The notes: generated by a model from the sequence alone, not told the origin. A stretch of DNA of 64,000 bases from Enterobacteriaceae bacterium UBA5654 (GCA_002421005.1 DIJC01000018.1:62001-126000), one strand, 5' to 3'; shown: positions 26,576 to 35,381, numbered from the stretch's first letter. Numbers and translations are program-made.

Positions 26576-27652
26576 CCGGCGATAGGTCTTCTGGGCGCTG
26601 TTTACTTTGTAGAGATAGCGCCGCGATTCCGCCGACGGATGGCGGGTGGTAATGGTCTGATAGAGATCGCCCGGCGACATGCTGTTAATCATATTTGCCG
26701 CCTGCGCTTTATCTTCAGAGAACATGCGCAGCACGCTGCCCGCGCCGCCGTTATAGGCGGTGATCACCGCATAGCGGCGCGACGTCGGGTTAGTGATGCC
26801 CGCCAGATACACATTGCTGAGCATCGCCAGATACGCCGTCCCCGTATCAATATTGCTTGCCGGATCGAACAGATAGCTACGGTCCGGCGTCCCGCTTTTC
26901 CCCTGCATCCTGAACACATCTCTTCCGGCGCTGTGTTGCACCACCTGCATCAGGCCCAACGCGTCAGAATGGCTCACCGCATAAGGGTTGAAGGAGGATT
27001 CGGTCTGCATGATGGCGAGGATCAATGACTCATCGACACCATACTTACGCGCGGACTGACGCACCATGCCGATGTATTTGTGCGCACGTTTATCAAGGTG
27101 GTTGGGCACCAGATTGATGGTAATGCTGTAGATGATGTGCAGACCGTTGTTACGGCTTTTCATCCGCTGCTGTAGCAGATAATCCGCATAGCGGGCCGCA
27201 CGCCACTCCCACCGGATCGGCTCGCCGTTGTTATCCACCACCTGACCGTACAGGAAGGGCTGCTTCGAAATCTGGATATCATCGGCGTCCGAATAGAGGT
27301 CGATGGAACCCGGATCGTCGCCCATCAACAGGGTCTGGATAATCGCCTGACGCAGCCGCGCGGCAGGCTCGGTCCCGGAAATGGTTTCGATGGTGATCGT
27401 GCCGTCATCAAAGTTGATGTGGCTACGCGTCTGATACCCATCGGTATATTTAACGTAATCCTTTGGGCCTGCGATCAGGACTTCTTTATAACCCCAGATA
27501 TTCTCGATGTTATGGGCAAACTGACCCATCAAAATGTCAAAACTGTTGGTATCCTTGACCCAGGCTTCGTTAAACGCTTCACCCTGTTTTTTTGAATCTG
27601 AACAGGAGACGAGTAACGGCGCAATAAGGGCTAGCGCTAAATATTTTTTCAT
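26570..27652 (-). CDS. mltC: Membrane-bound lytic murein transglycosylase C
   Basis: 360-aa outer-membrane lipoprotein (lipobox 'LLVSC', Ser at +2). It cleaves the MurNAc-GlcNAc bond of peptidoglycan to 1,6-anhydro products. N-terminal DUF3393 region ('ILMGQFAHNIENIWGYKEV'), then the lysozyme-like SLT domain with catalytic Glu in 'LAIMQTESSFNPYAVS', 'ALGLMQVV' and 'VITAYNGGAG'. The start follows E. coli (MKKYLAL); one extra ATG precedes it. It is last in the mutY-yggX-mltC run, and the terminal 'PSAESRRYLYKV' is conserved. Confidence 0.96.
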   Translation of the reverse strand: MKKYLALALIAPLLVSCSDSKKQGEAFNEAWVKDTNSFDILMGQFAHNIENIWGYKEVLIAGPKDYVKYTDGYQTRSHINFDDGTITIETISGTEPAARLRQAIIQTLLMGDDPGSIDLYSDADDIQISKQPFLYGQVVDNNGEPIRWEWRAARYADYLLQQRMKSRNNGLHIIYSITINLVPNHLDKRAHKYIGMVRQSARKYGVDESLILAIMQTESSFNPYAVSHSDALGLMQVVQHSAGRDVFRMQGKSGTPDRSYLFDPASNIDTGTAYLAMLSNVYLAGITNPTSRRYAVITAYNGGAGSVLRMFSEDKAQAANMINSMSPGDLYQTITTRHPSAESRRYLYKVNSAQKTYRRK

Positions 27653-27685
27653 CATTCCGGGAGCGTATGTTGGGTTGAATGAATA

Positions 27686-27961
27686 TTATTTTTTGTCTTC
27701 CGGCGTGTAGCCTTCGATATGCACGTCTTTGCCCTCAAACAGGAAGTTGATCATCTCCTGCTCCAGCAATTTGCGATGATCGACGTTCATCATATTGAGC
27801 TTTTTCTCGTTGATCAGCATGGTCTGCTTCTGCTGCCACTGCGCCCAGGCTTCTTTGGAGATCTCGTTATAGATACGTTTGCCTAACTCGCCGGGGTAAA
27901 GCTGGAAATCCTGACCTTCGGCATCGCGTTGCAGGAAGGTACAAAAAATAGTTCTGCTCAT
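27686..27961 (-). CDS. yggX: YggX, probable Fe(II)-trafficking protein
   Basis: 91-aa cytoplasmic protein starting MSRTIFCTFLQRDAEGQDF with the conserved Cys7. YggX helps protect and repair iron-sulfur clusters during oxidative stress. It lies between mutY, which carries a 4Fe-4S cluster, and mltC, as in E. coli, with a 27-bp gap after mutY. Confidence 0.97.
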   Translation of the reverse strand: MSRTIFCTFLQRDAEGQDFQLYPGELGKRIYNEISKEAWAQWQQKQTMLINEKKLNMMNVDHRKLLEQEMINFLFEGKDVHIEGYTPEDKK

Positions 27962-27988
27962 AAATATTCCTCGTTATCGGCCAGAGCG

Positions 27989-29047
27989 TTATGCAAAGGC
28001 TCCGGCGCGTAGCTGCTGTAACAGGCGCTCCACGGGTGCCGCCAGTCCGACTGACGGCGGTTGCGCTAAGTTATACCAGAGCGCGTTGCCTTCATCCATG
28101 CATGAGTGGAAAGAGGACACCGGAAGCCACATTGGCACAATATCCAGATGGAAATGGCTGAAAGTATGGCGAAACGCGGTCAACTGACGCAGATTATTAG
28201 CGCCGATCTGCCGCTGTGCCAGCCACTCTCTTAAGGCTTCCTCGCTGGCAAACTGCGGGAAGCAAAACAAGCCACCCCACAGGCCGCTGGGCGGTCGCTG
28301 CGCCAGATACACCTCATCGTTATGCTGCATCAGCAGCAGATAACCGGTGCGCTCCGGCAGCGTCTGCTTCGGCTTTTTCTCAGGGTACTGCGCCCAGCTG
28401 TGCGTGGCGTAAGCCTCACAGCTGGTGTGAAGCGGGCACAGTTCGCATTTCGGTTTTGAGCGGGTGCAAACCATCGCCCCCAAATCCATCATCGCCTGAT
28501 TAAAGCGCGCCACGCCCTGCGCGGGCGTCACCTTTTCGCTTAGCGTCCACAGGCGGTTTTCGACCTCTTTTTTTCCAGGCCAGCCGCCAACAGCATAGCA
28601 GCGGGCCAGTACGCGTTTAACGTTACCATCCAGAATCGGATAATGCTGACCGAGGGAGAGCGACAAAATCGCCCCGGCGGTTGAACGGCCCACGCCGGGC
28701 AGGGCGGCAACGTCCTCAAACGTTTGCGGGAAAATACCACCGTGAAGACTGGCAACCTGCTGCGCGGCCTTGTGCAAATTGCGTGCGCGGGCGTAGTAAC
28801 CAAGCCCGGTCCACAGGTGCAGCACTTCGTCGAGCGGGGCCTGCGCGAGATCCGTCACCGTTGGGAAGCGCGCCATAAAACGCTCGAAATAGGGGATCAC
28901 GGTCGCAACCTGCGTCTGCTGCAACATCACTTCCGAGAGCCATACTTTGTAGGGCGTTTTTTCTGTTTGCCAGGGCAGCGTTTTCCGCCCGTATTGGTCG
29001 TACCATTCCAGCACGCGGGCTGAAAATTGAGACGCTTGTAAGGTCAA
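27989..29047 (-). CDS. mutY: Adenine DNA glycosylase MutY
   Basis: 352 aa. It removes A mispaired with 8-oxoG or G. Helix-hairpin-helix 'LPGVGRSTAGAIL' with the catalytic Asp in 'YPILDGNVKRVLAR', the 4Fe-4S site C-x6-C-x2-C-x5-C ('CTRSKPKCELCPLHTSC'), and a C-terminal NUDIX-like 8-oxoG reader ('RPPSGLWGGLFCFPQF', 'FRHTFSHFHLDI'). Start choice: the ATG of the E. coli gene (MQASQF) is a TTA codon here. A TTG two codons upstream at 29047 has GGAAG six nucleotides before it and is the best start; ATG 29092 would add an unlike 15-residue leader. Confidence 0.95.
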   Translation of the reverse strand: MTLQASQFSARVLEWYDQYGRKTLPWQTEKTPYKVWLSEVMLQQTQVATVIPYFERFMARFPTVTDLAQAPLDEVLHLWTGLGYYARARNLHKAAQQVASLHGGIFPQTFEDVAALPGVGRSTAGAILSLSLGQHYPILDGNVKRVLARCYAVGGWPGKKEVENRLWTLSEKVTPAQGVARFNQAMMDLGAMVCTRSKPKCELCPLHTSCEAYATHSWAQYPEKKPKQTLPERTGYLLLMQHNDEVYLAQRPPSGLWGGLFCFPQFASEEALREWLAQRQIGANNLRQLTAFRHTFSHFHLDIVPMWLPVSSFHSCMDEGNALWYNLAQPPSVGLAAPVERLLQQLRAGAFA

Positions 29048-29196
29048 AGCTGGCTTCCGAATTTGCAGTATCAGGGGGCCAGATTCCAGCACAGCCGGGC
29101 GAGGCTGTAAATCGGATCTTTGCTATGCTTGCATCCGGCAACTAACTTTGGATAATGCCCGTTTTCCCGAAGACTCTCACAAGCAGACTTACTTTT

Positions 29197-29916
29197 ATGA
29201 ATAACGACGTCATTTCACCGGAATTTGATGAGAACGGTCGCCCGCTGCGCCGTATCCGCAGCTTCGTCCGCCGCCAGGGACGCCTGACCAAAGGGCAGCA
29301 GCACGCGCTGGATCACTACTGGCCGGTGATGGGCGTTGAGTTTTCCGACGCGCCGCTGGATTTTGCCGCCCTGTTTGGCCGTGAAGCACCGGTCACGCTG
29401 GAAATCGGCTTTGGTATGGGGGCTTCGCTGGTCACTATGGCAAAAGCAAAGCCGGAACAAAACTTCCTCGGCATTGAAGTTCACTCGCCGGGCGTCGGTG
29501 CCTGCCTGGCCTCCGCGCAGGAAGAGGGCGTGGAAAACCTGCGCGTGATGTGTCATGACGCGGTTGAAGTGCTGCACAAAATGATCCCTGACAATTCTTT
29601 AACCATGGTTCAGCTCTTTTTCCCTGACCCGTGGCATAAAGCCCGTCATAATAAACGCCGTATCGTTCAGACCGAATTTGCGGAGCTGGTGAAAAGCAAA
29701 CTGAAGCTGGGCGGCGTCTTTCATATGGCAACCGACTGGGAAGCCTATGCGGAACATATGCTGGAAGTAATGTCGGCGCTGGACGGTTATAAAAATCAGT
29801 CTGCCAGCAATGACTATGTACCGCGCCCGGAGTCGCGTCCGGTAACCAAATTTGAACAGCGTGGCCATCGTCTTGGTCACGGCGTATGGGACTTAATGTT
29901 CGAGAGGGTGAAATAA
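29197..29916 (+). CDS. trmB: tRNA (guanine-N7)-methyltransferase TrmB
   Basis: 239 aa. It methylates G46 of tRNA using S-adenosylmethionine. The SAM-binding loop is 'LEIGFGMGASLV', and the family motif 'LFFPDPWHKARHNKRRIV' and end 'HRLGHGVWDLMFER' are clear. I start at ATG 29197 (MNNDVISPEFDENGRPLRR) by match to E. coli rather than 14 codons upstream. Divergent from mutY. The stop codon overlaps the yggL start (TAATG), so the two are coupled. Confidence 0.97.
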   Translation: MNNDVISPEFDENGRPLRRIRSFVRRQGRLTKGQQHALDHYWPVMGVEFSDAPLDFAALFGREAPVTLEIGFGMGASLVTMAKAKPEQNFLGIEVHSPGVGACLASAQEEGVENLRVMCHDAVEVLHKMIPDNSLTMVQLFFPDPWHKARHNKRRIVQTEFAELVKSKLKLGGVFHMATDWEAYAEHMLEVMSALDGYKNQSASNDYVPRPESRPVTKFEQRGHRLGHGVWDLMFERVK

Positions 29917-30242
29917 TGGCAAAGAATCGTAGCCGTCGTCTGCGTAAAAAAATGCACATCGACGAGTTTCAGGAATTAGGCTTTTCCGTCGCGTTCCGTT
30001 TCCCGGAAGGCACGTCGGAAGAGCAGGTCGATCAAACCGTTGATGGCTTTATCAACGACGTCATTGAGCCGAACAAACTGGCCTTTGATGGCAGCGGCTA
30101 CCTTGCCTGGGAAGGGCTGATTTGCCGTCAGGAAATTGGCAAATGCACCGAAGAAGACCAGGCAAAAGTGCGTAAATGGCTGGAAGAGCGCAAGCTCGAA
30201 GACGTGCGCACCAGCGAACTTTTCGACGTCTGGTGGGACTAA
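29916..30242 (+). CDS. yggL: YggL, DUF469 ribosome-associated protein
   Basis: 108 aa, beginning MAKNRSRRLRKKMHIDEFQE with a basic N-terminus, then 'GFSVAFRFPEG' and the acidic end 'TSELFDVWWD'. Family DUF469; E. coli YggL has been linked to 50S ribosome binding. It is translationally coupled to trmB through a one-base TAATG overlap, so ATG 29916 is the natural start. Confidence 0.95.
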   Translation: MAKNRSRRLRKKMHIDEFQELGFSVAFRFPEGTSEEQVDQTVDGFINDVIEPNKLAFDGSGYLAWEGLICRQEIGKCTEEDQAKVRKWLEERKLEDVRTSELFDVWWD

Positions 30243-30250
30243 GAAACACA

Positions 30251-30270
30251 GGGCTGGCATATGCTGGCCC
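30251..30270 (+). terminator. Hairpin between yggL and yggN
   Basis: GGGCTGGC-ATAT-GCTGGCCC forms an 8-bp stem with two G-T wobbles, followed by ATTTTGT. It could end or attenuate yggL transcription before yggN. The short T-tract makes this uncertain. Confidence 0.35.
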
Positions 30271-30293
30271 ATTTTGTCTTCAGGGGAATATCT

Positions 30294-31010
30294 ATGATGC
30301 GTAAAGCGCTGCTGGCAGCGGCACTGACGGTAACGGCGTTTGCCGCGCAGGCAGACTACAAATGTAGTGTCACGCCGCGCGACGACGTGATCTTAAACCC
30401 GCAAACCGTACAGGTGAAAGGTGAAAACGGCAATCTGGTGATCGCCCCGGATGGCAGCGTGATGTTCAACGGCAAGCAGTACACCCTCAGCGCCAGTCAG
30501 CGCGAGCAGGCGAAAGATTACCAGTCCGATTTACGTAACGCCCTGCCGTGGATTGATAATGGTGCCCGCACCCGCGTCGAAAAAGGCCGCGTGGCGTTGG
30601 ATAAAATCATCACCCAACAGGTTGGTTCCAACAGCAAAATGCGCAACCGCCTGACTCAGCTCGATGCGCAGCTTAAAGAGCAACTGAATAAAATTATCGA
30701 ACGTCGCACCGACGGGCTGACGTTCCACTATCAGGCGATTGACCAGGTTCGCGCTAACGGTCAGCAACTGGTGAATCAGGCGATGGGTGGGCTGCTCCAG
30801 GACAGTATCAACGAGATGGGCGCGCAGGCGGTGACCAAAGGCGGTAACCCGCTGCAAAGCGTGCTCGGCAATCTCGGTGGTCTGCAAACCGCCGTACAGA
30901 ACGAATGGAAAAATCAGGAACAGGATTTTCAGCAGTTTGGTAAAGATGTGTGCCAGCGGGTGATTTCCCTCGAAGACAGCCGCAAGGCGCTGGTGGGCGG
31001 GCTGAAATAA
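30294..31010 (+). CDS. yggN: YggN, DUF2884 periplasmic protein
   Basis: 238 aa with a cleavable signal peptide (MMRKALLAAALTVTAFAAQA, cut before Asp). The mature part includes 'CSVTPRDDVIL', a central 'GLTFHYQAIDQVRANGQQLV' and 'NEWKNQEQDFQQFGKDVCQRV', as in E. coli YggN. Function unknown. The start at 30294 has AGGGGA at 30282-30287; an upstream ATG at 30261 would spoil the signal peptide. Confidence 0.93.
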   Translation: MMRKALLAAALTVTAFAAQADYKCSVTPRDDVILNPQTVQVKGENGNLVIAPDGSVMFNGKQYTLSASQREQAKDYQSDLRNALPWIDNGARTRVEKGRVALDKIITQQVGSNSKMRNRLTQLDAQLKEQLNKIIERRTDGLTFHYQAIDQVRANGQQLVNQAMGGLLQDSINEMGAQAVTKGGNPLQSVLGNLGGLQTAVQNEWKNQEQDFQQFGKDVCQRVISLEDSRKALVGGLK

Positions 31011-31020
31011 GGCTGACGCT

Positions 31021-31516
31021 TTTCCCTCTCCCCTGAGGGAGGGCGTGCCCACGAATGCCCTCTCCCCGGCCCTCTCCCGGAGGGAGAGGGAGTGGAATGT
31101 ACCACGGTTGGGGATTATGTGGATTACCCAGCCTGAGATGAACGCCCAGCGTAACTACCGATGCCAGACGGTCCCCTCTCCCGGAGGAAGAGGGAGTGCC
31201 CCGAATGCCCTCTCCCCGGCCCTCTCCCGGAGGGAGAGGGAGTGGAATGTACCACGGTTGGGGATTTGTAGATTACCCAGCCTGAGATGAACGCCCCGCG
31301 TAACAACGATGCCAGACGGTTCCCTCTCCCGGTGGGAGTGGGCGTGCCCACGAATGCCCTCTCCCCGGCCCTCTCCCGCAGGAAGAGGGAGTGGAATGTA
31401 CCACGGTTGGGGATTATGTGGATTACCCAGCCTGAGATGAACGCCCAGCGTAACAACCGATGCCAGACAGTCCCCTCTCCCTTGAGGGAGAGGGTTAGGG
31501 AGAGGGGGAACCCCAT
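31021..31516. repeat. Tandem 150-bp intergenic repeats (about 3.3 units) with GGGAGAGGG palindromes
   Basis: The phrase CGAATGCCCTCTCCCCGGCC recurs at 31052, 31202 and 31351, giving periods of 150 and 149 bp. Each unit carries a CCCTCTCCCGG/AGGGAGAGGG-type palindrome, a unique-looking centre ('AATGTACCACGGTTGGGGAT' and 'ACCCAGCCTGAGATGAACGC') and 'CGATGCCAGAC'. The CCCTCTCC palindrome is a common dispersed intergenic element in enterics, but the long spacer amplified with it is less usual. Reading frames through it on either strand are repeat artefacts. This region and the next gene occupy the place of E. coli ansB. Confidence 0.85.
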
Positions 31517-31525
31517 CCACCGCGC

Positions 31526-31873
31526 TCATGCTGATCCAGCCTTATCCCCACCAGCCCGCAAATGCTCCAGAATCACCATGAGCACTCCCTCTTCAAACGC
31601 CCTGAAATCATTATTCCAGAAGCGGATCACCCGCCAGCCTTTAGCCTGCAAAAAAGCCGTTCTCGATAAATCATACTCCGCTCTTTCGGCATGTTGCCCA
31701 CCGTCCAGTTCAACAATCAATCTCGCCTCATAACAGGCGAAATCAACGATATATGCCCCTATCGGCATCTGACGACGAAACTTGTACCCATAAAAGCGGC
31801 GCGCACGCAGAAGTTGCCAGAGACGTTGCTCTTCAGGGGTTTGCTGCGCTCTTAATGCTTTAACATTCTCCAT
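31526..31873 (-). CDS. DUF559 (Vsr-like endonuclease-fold) protein
   Basis: 115 aa. Motifs of the DUF559 family: 'ALRAQQTPEEQRLWQLLRAR', 'YKFRRQMPIGAYIVDFAC', 'LIVELDGGQHAERAEYD' and 'LQAKGWRVIRFWNNDF'. The D-x-E-x-D...Q arrangement matches a PD-(D/E)xK nuclease-like core related to very-short-patch repair enzymes. Its substrate is unknown. It stands alone beside the 150-bp repeats, which is why it is worth noting; nothing in the sequence shows they are linked functionally. Confidence 0.85.
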   Translation of the reverse strand: MENVKALRAQQTPEEQRLWQLLRARRFYGYKFRRQMPIGAYIVDFACYEARLIVELDGGQHAERAEYDLSRTAFLQAKGWRVIRFWNNDFRAFEEGVLMVILEHLRAGGDKAGSA

Positions 31874-32012
31874 GCGTCCATTGTGCTGACCTCATGCGCA
31901 ACCACCACAAACAATGTCAGAATCTGGAAGATGCCTTCCAGAAAAACGTTATGAGACAAATAATCACCAAGGATATAATGTCGGAGAAAACTATCTCAAA
32001 AAGGATTTTGTT

Positions 32013-32768
32013 ATGAAAACATGCTGGCCCGTGGGCCTCGCTCTCCTGGTTCTCTCCTCCGGTTACGCCATTGCCGATACCAATACTCCTGGCGACAACG
32101 TCATTAAAAAACAGTTTAGCGAACGGCATCAGGGTCTGATGCAACTGGAGAAAATCTCGCTGCGCCAGCTGGATGCCGTGGGCAATCGGGCAACTTACAT
32201 GGTGGAAGGGGATATGTCAGCCAGCGACAACATATACTCCCTTGTCGGAGAGGCGGGTGAGTATCTGTTTTATGAACGAACCTGGACTAAAGGCCAGCCG
32301 GTAAAATTTTCGGCGATGATGACCGCCGTAGGCACAAAAGATTCTGGCTGGAAAACGGAATTCTTCTCAATGCAAACGGCGGCGAGAAATGCAGGCAGGC
32401 CGTTTGACAAGAACGAGGATCTCAGCAAATCACTGGTCGTCAACGACAGCAACTTTATGACTCAGTTTGCGAAAATTGACACCAGCTTTGCGGTACAAAA
32501 GACCACCCTCAGCAAACAGCTGGAAAAGAAAAAAACGCTGGAAACAGAGTTAGCCAGCCTGGAAGAACAGAAAAAATGCGCGAGGGAAAAGGAGGGTGTG
32601 GTACCGCTGGAGATGCGGGATAAAGAGAATAAGGCGCTTGATAAAAAAACGGACGAATTACGCCGCCAGCTCTTTGCTCTGGGTAGCAGCAATCGCGAGC
32701 TGGAGCATGATTATAAACGCTGGCAGGAGGGCGTAGCGCGGATGCGCAAAGAGGGCGTGATCCCCTAA
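32013..32768 (+). CDS. Exported coiled-coil protein (possible YggM/DUF1202 counterpart)
   Basis: 251 aa from ATG 32013, with AAGGA at 32001-32005. Signal peptide MKTCWPVGLALLVLSSGYAIA is cut before Asp. The N-terminal half has 'SLRQLDAVGNRATYMVEGDM' and 'GEYLFYERTWTKGQPVKF'; residues about 170-245 are a charged coiled coil ('LEKKKTLETELASLEEQKK', 'LDKKTDELRRQLFAL'). It sits where E. coli has yggM, next to hemW and in the opposite orientation, so it may be a diverged YggM; I cannot confirm this by sequence. Probably periplasmic; function unknown. Confidence 0.7.
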   Translation: MKTCWPVGLALLVLSSGYAIADTNTPGDNVIKKQFSERHQGLMQLEKISLRQLDAVGNRATYMVEGDMSASDNIYSLVGEAGEYLFYERTWTKGQPVKFSAMMTAVGTKDSGWKTEFFSMQTAARNAGRPFDKNEDLSKSLVVNDSNFMTQFAKIDTSFAVQKTTLSKQLEKKKTLETELASLEEQKKCAREKEGVVPLEMRDKENKALDKKTDELRRQLFALGSSNRELEHDYKRWQEGVARMRKEGVIP

Positions 32769-32779
32769 GCGCGCTGGCG

Positions 32780-33922
32780 CTATTCCTCAGCGAGGAACAG
32801 CTCCAGCAGCGAATTCAGAAACAGCTTGCCGTGCTCGGTAATTTGCCAGTGCTGCTCGCTTTCGGTGAGATACCCCTGCGCCAGCGCGGCATCGATCTGC
32901 GCACGGACGGCGGCTTCCGTCAGGCCGGTGTAGCGGACAAACTCAGCGCGCGGCGCAGGCTCCAGCAGACGGAAGCGGTTCATAAAGAACTCAAACGGCT
33001 TATCGGCCTGCGCCACATCGCGCTGGCTTTCCAGATAACGCCCCTGCATATAGCCGCGCGGATGACGCGTTTTGGTGGTGCGCAGAATGCGCCCGTCCGC
33101 AAACGTCACTTTGCCATGCGCGCCGCAACCAATACCGAGATAGTCGCCGAAACGCCAGTAGTTGAGATTATGCTGACACTGATAGCCCGGCTTCGCGTAG
33201 GCCGATGTCTCATACTGCTGATACCCGGCAGCGGTAAGGAGCTGATGCCCCTGTTCGAAAATATCCCACAGCGCGTCGTCGTCCGGCAGCACCGGCGGAC
33301 GCGAGCCGAATAGCGTATTTGGCTCGATGGTTAGCTGATACCAGGACAAATGCGGCGGATTAAGCGCGATGGCCTGACGTAAATCGTCCAGCGCTTCTTC
33401 CAGAGATTGATCCGGCAGGCCGTGCATCAGATCGAGGTTAAAGCTGCGCAGTCCCAGCCCGGACGCCAGTCGTGCGGCGCGTTTAGCCTCTTCCGGGCCG
33501 TGGATCCGTCCGAGCCGCTGCAATTTCGCTTCGCTAAAACTCTGCACCCCAATGGAAATGCGGTTGATCCCCGCGCGCTGGTACTCCACAAAACGGTCAG
33601 CCTCCACCGTGCCGGGGTTGGCTTCCATCGTGATCTCAGCATCCGCCGCCAGCGGCAGACGCGCACGCACGCCGTCCAGCAGCGTTTGCATCGCCGGACC
33701 TGACAGCAGGCTTGGCGTCCCGCCACCGATAAAAATGGTCTTAACGTCACGTCCCTGCGCGTAAGCCACATCGCCATCCAGATCGCTTAGCAAATGCTGA
33801 ACGTAATCGTCGTGCGGCACTTCGCCCTTCAGCGCGTGCGAGTTGAAATCGCAGTACGGGCATTTCTGCACGCACCACGGGATATGAATGTACAGACTCA
33901 GAGGCGGCAAATTAGCGATCAC
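32780..33922 (-). CDS. hemW: Heme chaperone HemW (radical SAM)
   Basis: 380 aa. The radical-SAM cluster motif C-x3-C-x2-C is in 'HIPWCVQKCPYCDFNSHAL', followed by 'TIFIGGGTPSLL', 'ITMEANPGTVE' and 'SFNLDLMHGLPDQ'. HemW was long labelled a coproporphyrinogen oxidase homologue but acts as a heme carrier to respiratory enzymes and lacks the fourth Cys of HemN. The start overlaps the end of rdgB by 11 bp, as in E. coli, so the pair is co-translated. Confidence 0.96.
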   Translation of the reverse strand: MIANLPPLSLYIHIPWCVQKCPYCDFNSHALKGEVPHDDYVQHLLSDLDGDVAYAQGRDVKTIFIGGGTPSLLSGPAMQTLLDGVRARLPLAADAEITMEANPGTVEADRFVEYQRAGINRISIGVQSFSEAKLQRLGRIHGPEEAKRAARLASGLGLRSFNLDLMHGLPDQSLEEALDDLRQAIALNPPHLSWYQLTIEPNTLFGSRPPVLPDDDALWDIFEQGHQLLTAAGYQQYETSAYAKPGYQCQHNLNYWRFGDYLGIGCGAHGKVTFADGRILRTTKTRHPRGYMQGRYLESQRDVAQADKPFEFFMNRFRLLEPAPRAEFVRYTGLTEAAVRAQIDAALAQGYLTESEQHWQITEHGKLFLNSLLELFLAEE

Positions 33923-34505
33923 GCAGGGTTTCCAGTAACTGTTTCAGCGCCTGTCCACGATGGGAAATAGCGCTTTTTTCTTCGCGGGTCATTTCGGCGG
34001 CAGTTTTGCCTGCGGCTGGCACGAAGAAAATGGGATCGTAGCCAAACCCGCCTGCGCCCGCAGGCTGGCGAGTGATGACGCCGGGCCAACTGCCGTGGCA
34101 TACCAGCGGCGTCGGATCTTCAGCATGACGCAGATATACCAGCACGCAGTGGAACTGTGCCTGGCGCCGATCGTCAGGCACGTCTTTGAGCGTTTCCAGC
34201 AGCTTTTCCAGATTCTGCTGGTCGCTGGCGTCCACGCCGGAATAGCGCGCGGAGTAAATCCCCGGCGCGCCGCCCAGCACGTCCACCGCCAGACCGGAAT
34301 CATCGGCAATAGCAGGCAGGCCGGTAATATGGGCAGCATGACGCGCCTTGAGGATCGCGTTTTCAATAAACGTCAGGCCGGTCTCTTCGGCAGAGTCCAC
34401 GCCCAGTTCTGTTTGCGCAACAATATTAAGGCCGAAATCGCTCAGCAGCGTGGCGAGTTCACGCACTTTACCGGGATTACCGGTAGCGAGGACAACTTTT
34501 TGCAT
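33912..34505 (-). CDS. rdgB: dITP/XTP pyrophosphatase RdgB
   Basis: 197 aa. Clears deaminated purine nucleotides (dITP, XTP) from the pool. Motifs: 'VVLATGNPGKVRELATLL' (substrate loop), 'AIADDSGLAVDVLGGAPG', and 'GGFGYDPIFFVPAAGKTAAE'. Length equals E. coli RdgB. It lies seven bases after the yggU stop and overlaps hemW, within the yggS-yggT-yggU-rdgB-hemW operon. Confidence 0.97.
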   Translation of the reverse strand: MQKVVLATGNPGKVRELATLLSDFGLNIVAQTELGVDSAEETGLTFIENAILKARHAAHITGLPAIADDSGLAVDVLGGAPGIYSARYSGVDASDQQNLEKLLETLKDVPDDRRQAQFHCVLVYLRHAEDPTPLVCHGSWPGVITRQPAGAGGFGYDPIFFVPAAGKTAAEMTREEKSAISHRGQALKQLLETLRDR

Positions 34506-34512
34506 AGGGTAT

Positions 34513-34803
34513 CTACTCAGTTAGCGCCGCGACTTCCGTCGGGATCTTTTGCGGATGAATAATCTTGACCTGTTTATGGCGGCCCAGCTCGCCTTTTTCA
34601 ATCAGCACCTGATTTTTTGCCACGCGAAACTGTTTGGCGAGAAATTTCACCAGGTGCGCGTTGGCCTGACCGTCCACCGGCGGGGCAGTAATGGCGACCT
34701 TAACCTCGTCGCCATGTAACCCCACGATGCTGTCGCGGCTGGCTTTCGGCTGAATATACAGCCGTAAAACCAGCCCGTCAGAGCAGGTGCTGACCGCTGT
34801 CAT
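34513..34803 (-). CDS. yggU: YggU, DUF167 protein
   Basis: 96 aa, small alpha/beta protein: 'LRLYIQPKASRDSIVGLHGD', 'VAITAPPVDGQANAHLV', 'FLAKQF'. DUF167 proteins are widespread and of unknown role. The start overlaps the yggT stop by 4 bp, consistent with tight operon coupling. Confidence 0.95.
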   Translation of the reverse strand: MTAVSTCSDGLVLRLYIQPKASRDSIVGLHGDEVKVAITAPPVDGQANAHLVKFLAKQFRVAKNQVLIEKGELGRHKQVKIIHPQKIPTEVAALTE

Positions 34804-35363
34804 GCCCAGCCCCAGATGTAGGCCAACGGCGTGGCCACGTTCGCCAGTAACTCCATGACGCCCATGTTGATCACGTACATCAACAGCACGAGGATCATCG
34901 GAGAAAAATCAATGCCGCTCATGGAGGGCAGTAAATTACGGATCGGGCGCAATAACGGCTCGGTGAGCTGTATAAGGACATACTCAACCGGGCTGCGTCC
35001 ACGGCTGATCCAGCTCATCAGGGACATCGCGAGGACCACCCAGAAAATAAGCGAGCCAACAGTTTTAATCAGCACCAGTACTGCGGCAAAGGGAATAAGA
35101 ATTCCCGTAATCGAAACATAGGGGTTCAAAAAAACCTTTCCGATACAGAGAATTAACGCTAACAGCAACGATGCGGTATCAATGGAGCCCATCGCCGGAA
35201 CAAAACGGCGTAATGGTCCAATAATCGGCTGCGTTGCCTTCACAATAAATTGCGCGAATGGATTGTAGAAATCGCAGCGTGCCCACTGCATCCAGATCCG
35301 CAATAGCAATATCATCGTGTAAACCTGGATAACCAGTGAAAGGAGAGTGGACAACGTATTCAT
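34800..35363 (-). CDS. yggT: YggT-family inner-membrane protein
   Basis: 187-aa hydrophobic protein with two YGGT repeats. Each has the motif of a helix, a polar 'NPF/YxxFIVxxTQPIIGPLRR'-like linker and a second helix: 'FYNPFAQFIVKATQPI' near 33 and 'VEYVLIQLTEPLLRPIRNLL' near 128. In E. coli it has been tied to osmotic tolerance. It is encoded between yggS and yggU, the order conserved in proteobacteria. Confidence 0.95.
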   Translation of the reverse strand: MNTLSTLLSLVIQVYTMILLLRIWMQWARCDFYNPFAQFIVKATQPIIGPLRRFVPAMGSIDTASLLLALILCIGKVFLNPYVSITGILIPFAAVLVLIKTVGSLIFWVVLAMSLMSWISRGRSPVEYVLIQLTEPLLRPIRNLLPSMSGIDFSPMILVLLMYVINMGVMELLANVATPLAYIWGWA

Positions 35364-35381
35364 GGCGTTCCTCAGAGTTCC

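Noticed and set aside
31124..31529. Open frames of 124-130 codons on the minus strand through the 150-bp repeats
   Set aside because: They are translations of the tandem repeat (periodic Pro/Arg/Gly-rich peptide) with no ribosome site or family.
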